Shown: piece after piece, positions 6,779 through 9,884 of the stretch
How the letters are laid out: every line of letters begins with the position of its first letter
Position numbering within the stretch: position 1 is the stretch's first letter
Origin: Bacteroidales bacterium
GTDB lineage: Bacteria > Bacteroidota > Bacteroidia > Bacteroidales > UBA4181
NCBI GenBank assembly: GCA_028700615.1
Contig: JAQVSH010000053.1
Coordinates: forward strand, 1-9,884
Direction of reading: 5' to 3'
DNA length: 9,884 bases
Translations under genes and position numbers: made by a program
The notes under the pieces: model-generated
The model's database searches: none
The model's input: the letters and a program-made list of their open reading frames with translations, nothing else
Told to the model about the DNA's origin: nothing

Positions 6779-6925
6779 CACTTGTGCCAACCTGTATAAC
6801 GGAGAATCCTATACTCCGGAATTTATTGGTTTCTATTGAAACCCTCTCTCCTCTTTATCATTTTTAAGGATAACCCGACCGGTTTCTCATCATTTATAGG
6901 GATTCTGGGATTTTTGGGGTACACC
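6779..6925. other. Gene-free spacer upstream of the feoAB promoter
   Basis: No reading frame of plausible size starts here. Two small perfect inverted repeats are present: CGGAG (6800-6804) / CTCCG (6814-6818) and GGTTTC (6828-6833) / GAAACC (6838-6843) with a TATT loop. Neither is followed by a T run. They could be operator-like sites for regulation of the iron transporter or chance; I see no recognisable Fur box. Confidence 0.4.
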
Positions 6926-6933
6926 TACTTTTG
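6926..6933 (+). promoter_or_regulatory. Likely -7 box for feoAB
   Basis: TACTTTTG is an exact TAnnTTTG match in the spacer ahead of the iron transporter gene. A partial -33 element (TCTG at 6904-6907) sits 18 nt upstream. Use of this box would give a leader of roughly 140 nt before the start codon at 7080. Confidence 0.5.
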
Positions 6934-6972
6934 TAGATCAAAAAATATGGCATCACAACAATAAAAGTATCT

Positions 6973-6997
6973 GTTTGTTTTCCTCTATAGAACAAAC
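6973..6997 (+). other. Hairpin in the feoAB leader
   Basis: GTTTGTT (6973-6979) pairs perfectly with AACAAAC (6991-6997) around an 11-nt loop. A second, smaller stem GCTG/CAGC lies at about 7021-7033. These structures are in the inferred untranslated leader; no known riboswitch class is recognised. Confidence 0.45.
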
Positions 6998-7079
6998 TAT
7001 CCGGCGGGCACAAGAAAAACGCTGAATAACAGCTTTGCCGCAAGTTTTCGGTTTGGCATTTGTTTTAAAAGAGACATTC

Positions 7080-9566
7080 ATGGAGAATAAATCAAACATA
7101 CATTTATCAGACTTACAAGACAATGACGAGGCCATTATCACAAAAGTACTCGGTCATGGAGCTTTTCGCAAGCGCATTACCGAAATGGGGTTTGTGAAAG
7201 GAGAAAGAGTAAAAGTGATTAAAAGAGCGCCTTTGCAAGATCCTGTCGAATACGAAATTATGGGCTATAAAGTCTCACTTCGCAGAAGTGAGGCCGATCT
7301 GGTTGAAGTTATTTCTGTTGCCGGAGCTTCCGGCCTGCCTGATATCCAATTCAGAGGAACCATTGATGAAGAGACCCTTAAAGTGTCTGCACTGGAAAAA
7401 GGAAGGGTGATTAATGTGGCGTTGGTCGGAAATCCGAATTGCGGTAAAACCACCTTGTTTAATTATGCTTCGGGATCGCATGAAAGAGTCGGAAATTACA
7501 GTGGTGTGACCGTAGATGCCAAAGAGGCGACACTCAAAAAAAATGGTTATACTTTTAAAATTGTCGATTTACCGGGCACTTACTCTATTACAGAGTATTC
7601 TCCCGAAGAATTGTATGTCCGGAAACACATCATGGAAAAAATGCCGGACATTGTCATCAATGTGATCGATGCATCCAATCTGAAACGCAATCTTTTCCTC
7701 ACCACCCAGTTGATTGATATGAATATTAAGGTGGTTATCGCTTTAAATATGTATGATGAACTGGGAGAAAAGAGCGTAAAATTTGATTTCGTCGGATTAG
7801 GCAAAATGATGGGAATACCGGTCATCCCCACCATCGCTTCTAAAGGCATTGGCATTGATGAATTATTTGATAAACTGATCGATGTATATGAAGACCGGGA
7901 TCCGGATGTGCGGCATATTCATATTAACTACGGACCGCTGATTGAAACCGCCATCAAAAAAATTCAGGATGAAATCTGGAAAAATCCCGAAATAACCGAT
8001 AAACTCTCCTCTCGTTTTGTGGCCATAAAATTACTTGAAACCGACAAAACAACCCTCGCATATCTTAAAAGATTAGGCAATTACGATCAGATTAAAGCGC
8101 TTACACAAAAGACTATTACTGTCCTTGAAAAAGAATATGGAGAGCGTTCGGAAACCATTATTACAGATGCTAAGTATGGTTTTATTGACGGAGCTTTAAA
8201 AGAAACTTATAAAGAATCAAAAAAAGACAGATACAAGATAAAACATGAACTGGACGATATATTAACCCACAAAATATGGGGATTCCCTATCTTTCTGTTT
8301 CTGATGTGGCTGATGTTTCAGACCACCTTTACGCTGGGAAGTTATCCTATGAACTGGATTGATTCAGGAGTTGGGCTTCTGGGCGACTGGTTGGGAAACA
8401 TCCTGCCCGGAGGTCCCCTGCGTGATTTGTTGGTAGACGGCATCATCGGCGGAGTGGGCGGAGTGATTATTTTCCTGCCCAACATTCTGATACTATTCTT
8501 TTTTATCTCTTTAATGGAAGATACGGGCTATATGGCCCGGGCCTCTTTTATTATGGATAAATTAATGCATAAAATCGGCCTGCATGGCAAATCCTTTATT
8601 CCTCTGGTGATGGGTTTTGGTTGTAATGTACCGGCTATTATGGCAACCCGTACCCTCGAGAACAAAAAAGACAGAATTCTGACCATGATTATCACCCCAT
8701 TTATGTCTTGCAGCGCCAGGCTTCCGGTATATGTTTTGTTGATTTCTGCAATCTTCCCGCAAAATCAGGGTTTGGTATTATTTTCAATATACATGATTGG
8801 TATCTTGCTGGCAGTTTTAACCGCTATCCTTATGAAGCGGATTGTTTTTGCAAAAAAAGAAGTGCCTTTTGTCATGGAATTGCCGCCTTACCGGATTCCC
8901 ACCTTGAAAAATACCAGTCTGCACATGTGGCACAAGGGACAACAATACCTCAAAAAAATGGGAACTGTGATTTTAATGGCCTCGGTATTCATCTGGGCAT
9001 TGGGTTATTTCCCCAGGGACATTGAATACAGCACCGATTATGATAAGCAAATTAAAATATTACGATCCAATGATCAGCTTTCAACAAAAGAAACTGAAGC
9101 GGCTGTCTCCCTCCTGGAAATCAACAAAGAATCGGAACATCAGGAAAAATCATATATCGGTCAACTCGGGCATATGATTGAACCCGTTATCAGACCTTTG
9201 GGATTTGACTGGAAAATGGGCGTAAGTATTATCACGGGACTGGCCGCCAAAGAAATTGTGGTAAGCACTATGGGGATTCTCTACCAGGCCGATCAGGGCT
9301 CGGACGAGGAAGCCGAATCTCTGCAAAAGAAGCTTAAAGAACAAACTTATCAAAGTGGAGACCGGATGGGACAAAAGATATTTACCCCTTTAGTAAGTTT
9401 TTGTTTTATGCTTTTCATCTTGATTTATTTTCCTTGTGTGGCTGTAATTGCGACCATTAAAAAGGAAGCAAACTGGAAATGGGCGGTATTTACAATGGTT
9501 TATACTACCGGCATTGCCTGGATGGTTGCCTTTATAACCTTTCAGGTAGGAATGATCTTTATATAG
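7080..9566 (+). CDS. feoB: FeoA-FeoB fusion ferrous iron transporter
   Basis: The 828-residue protein imports Fe2+ across the inner membrane. Residues 6-78 are a FeoA (SH3-like) domain (HLSDLQDND..., FRKRITEMGFVKGE), fused to FeoB as is common in Bacteroidota. The G domain begins near 110 with G1 GNPNCGKTT (117-125), a G2 region YSGVTVD (140-146), G3 DLPG (163-166), G4 NMYD (223-226) and G5 ASKG (253-256). A helical linker follows, then the membrane part from about 397 with two gate regions: GFGCNVPAI (512-520, Cys515) and MSCSARLPVY (542-551). GLAAKEIVVST (720-730) and YFPC (783-786) close the C-terminal membrane block. The ATG at 7080 is chosen because the in-frame TTG at 7035 would add 15 residues upstream of the FeoA domain with no family support. 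No separate FeoC gene follows. Expression is probably iron-regulated, but no operator was identified. Confidence 0.95.
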   Translation: MENKSNIHLSDLQDNDEAIITKVLGHGAFRKRITEMGFVKGERVKVIKRAPLQDPVEYEIMGYKVSLRRSEADLVEVISVAGASGLPDIQFRGTIDEETLKVSALEKGRVINVALVGNPNCGKTTLFNYASGSHERVGNYSGVTVDAKEATLKKNGYTFKIVDLPGTYSITEYSPEELYVRKHIMEKMPDIVINVIDASNLKRNLFLTTQLIDMNIKVVIALNMYDELGEKSVKFDFVGLGKMMGIPVIPTIASKGIGIDELFDKLIDVYEDRDPDVRHIHINYGPLIETAIKKIQDEIWKNPEITDKLSSRFVAIKLLETDKTTLAYLKRLGNYDQIKALTQKTITVLEKEYGERSETIITDAKYGFIDGALKETYKESKKDRYKIKHELDDILTHKIWGFPIFLFLMWLMFQTTFTLGSYPMNWIDSGVGLLGDWLGNILPGGPLRDLLVDGIIGGVGGVIIFLPNILILFFFISLMEDTGYMARASFIMDKLMHKIGLHGKSFIPLVMGFGCNVPAIMATRTLENKKDRILTMIITPFMSCSARLPVYVLLISAIFPQNQGLVLFSIYMIGILLAVLTAILMKRIVFAKKEVPFVMELPPYRIPTLKNTSLHMWHKGQQYLKKMGTVILMASVFIWALGYFPRDIEYSTDYDKQIKILRSNDQLSTKETEAAVSLLEINKESEHQEKSYIGQLGHMIEPVIRPLGFDWKMGVSIITGLAAKEIVVSTMGILYQADQGSDEEAESLQKKLKEQTYQSGDRMGQKIFTPLVSFCFMLFILIYFPCVAVIATIKKEANWKWAVFTMVYTTGIAWMVAFITFQVGMIFI

Positions 9567-9568
9567 AC

Positions 9569-9599
9569 TTGAGTGCGTTTAAAAAATATCGTAATTTCA
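9569..9599 (+). promoter_or_regulatory. Weak promoter candidate for the pirin gene
   Basis: A TTG at 9569-9571 is 20 nt upstream of TAATTTCA (9592-9599), which keeps TAnnTT but misses the last two bases of the -7 consensus. I see no terminator between feoB and the pirin gene, so read-through from feoB is also possible. Confidence 0.22.
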
Positions 9600-9629
9600 C
9601 AAATCATGCGGCGCTTATCTGAATAAATT

Positions 9630-9884
9630 ATGGCAGCAAGAAAGTGTACCCGGATTATAAGAGGACAACGCGCTATAGACGGCGCCGGCGTTCATTTACG
9701 GAGAGTTCTCGGCATAAACACGATCCATGAGTTTGATCCTTTTTTGATGTTAGACGGTTTTGACTCTGTCAATCCTGAAGATTACATCAAGGGATTCCCC
9801 TGGCATCCTCATCGCGGCATTGAGACCGTCACTTATTTATTGCATGGTGAAATAGAACATGGGGACAGTCTGGGCAACCGGGGT
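9630..9884 (+). CDS. Pirin-family protein, N-terminal part (3' end outside window)
   Basis: From ATG 9630 the frame stays open to the window edge, giving 85 residues. The strongly conserved pirin core is visible: RRVLG (24-28), DPFLMLDGF (36-44), FPWHPHRGIETVTYLL (56-71) and GEIEHGDSLGNRG (73-85). His59 and His61 correspond to the first two ligands of the cupin metal site; the other ligands lie beyond the window. Pirins are iron-binding cupin proteins with redox-sensing or quercetinase-like activity in some members, so a physiological role cannot be named. The start is placed 63 bp after the feoB stop and gives a typical pirin N-terminus. Placement beside an iron transporter may be coincidental. 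Confidence 0.9.
   Translation, partial: MAARKCTRIIRGQRAIDGAGVHLRRVLGINTIHEFDPFLMLDGFDSVNPEDYIKGFPWHPHRGIETVTYLLHGEIEHGDSLGNRG

Noticed and set aside
7035..7079. TTG start extending FeoA-FeoB by 15 residues
   Set aside because: The added residues have no counterpart in the FeoA domain, and the ATG at 7080 begins at the normal position.
8708..9025. 105-residue plus-strand frame inside feoB
   Set aside because: It is out of frame within the conserved FeoB membrane domain, with no family resemblance.
1..9884. CRISPR array or defence-system operon
   Set aside because: No regularly spaced direct repeats and no nuclease, helicase or toxin-like products are found; all genes fit metabolic or transport families.

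Overview
The window reads as chromosome of a member of the Bacteroidota, most likely Bacteroidales. Three things point there: promoter-like TAnnTTTG (-7) boxes ahead of several genes, a fused FeoA-FeoB iron transporter, and a GGGtGRT-family protein, all with weak or absent Shine-Dalgarno sequences. It holds eight protein genes. The first is cut at its 5' end by the window and the last at its 3' end. I see no rRNA, tRNA, CRISPR array, intact insertion sequence or phage gene.

Layout. (1) 2-457: the C-terminal part of a GGGtGRT-family protein, GC-rich and apparently codon-optimised, closed by a strong terminator at 479-514. (2) 515-994: a gene-free stretch of 480 bp. It carries a ~230-bp imperfect palindrome (about 544-776) that looks like a non-coding mobile or repeat element, then a compact double stem (914-977) in the leader of the next gene. 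(3) 995-3532: two same-strand lipoprotein genes, an AGE/cellobiose-2-epimerase-family enzyme and a GH5 glycoside hydrolase. They are separated by a perfect-palindrome terminator and a possible promoter, so they look like neighbours with a shared theme rather than one strict operon. (4) 3637-4809, minus strand: an AT-rich CPA1-type cation/proton antiporter. (5) 5008-6702: a membrane-anchored flavodoxin/ferredoxin protein (EFR1-like) followed by an exported-looking flavodoxin-fold protein, ending in a terminator. (6) 7080-9566: a FeoA-FeoB fusion for ferrous iron uptake, with its own promoter and a ~140-nt leader. (7) 9630-end: the start of a pirin-family protein.

Functional reading. The epimerase and GH5 proteins suggest beta-glucan or beta-mannan degradation in the cell envelope, with the unusual feature that the epimerase itself carries a lipoprotein signal. 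The flavodoxin/ferredoxin pair and FeoAB suggest low-redox, iron-dependent metabolism, as in an anaerobe. The parts most worth a second look are the large palindromic element, the structured leader of the epimerase gene, the exported epimerase, and the paired cytosolic/exported flavodoxin proteins. Nothing here is clearly a new defence or mobile system.
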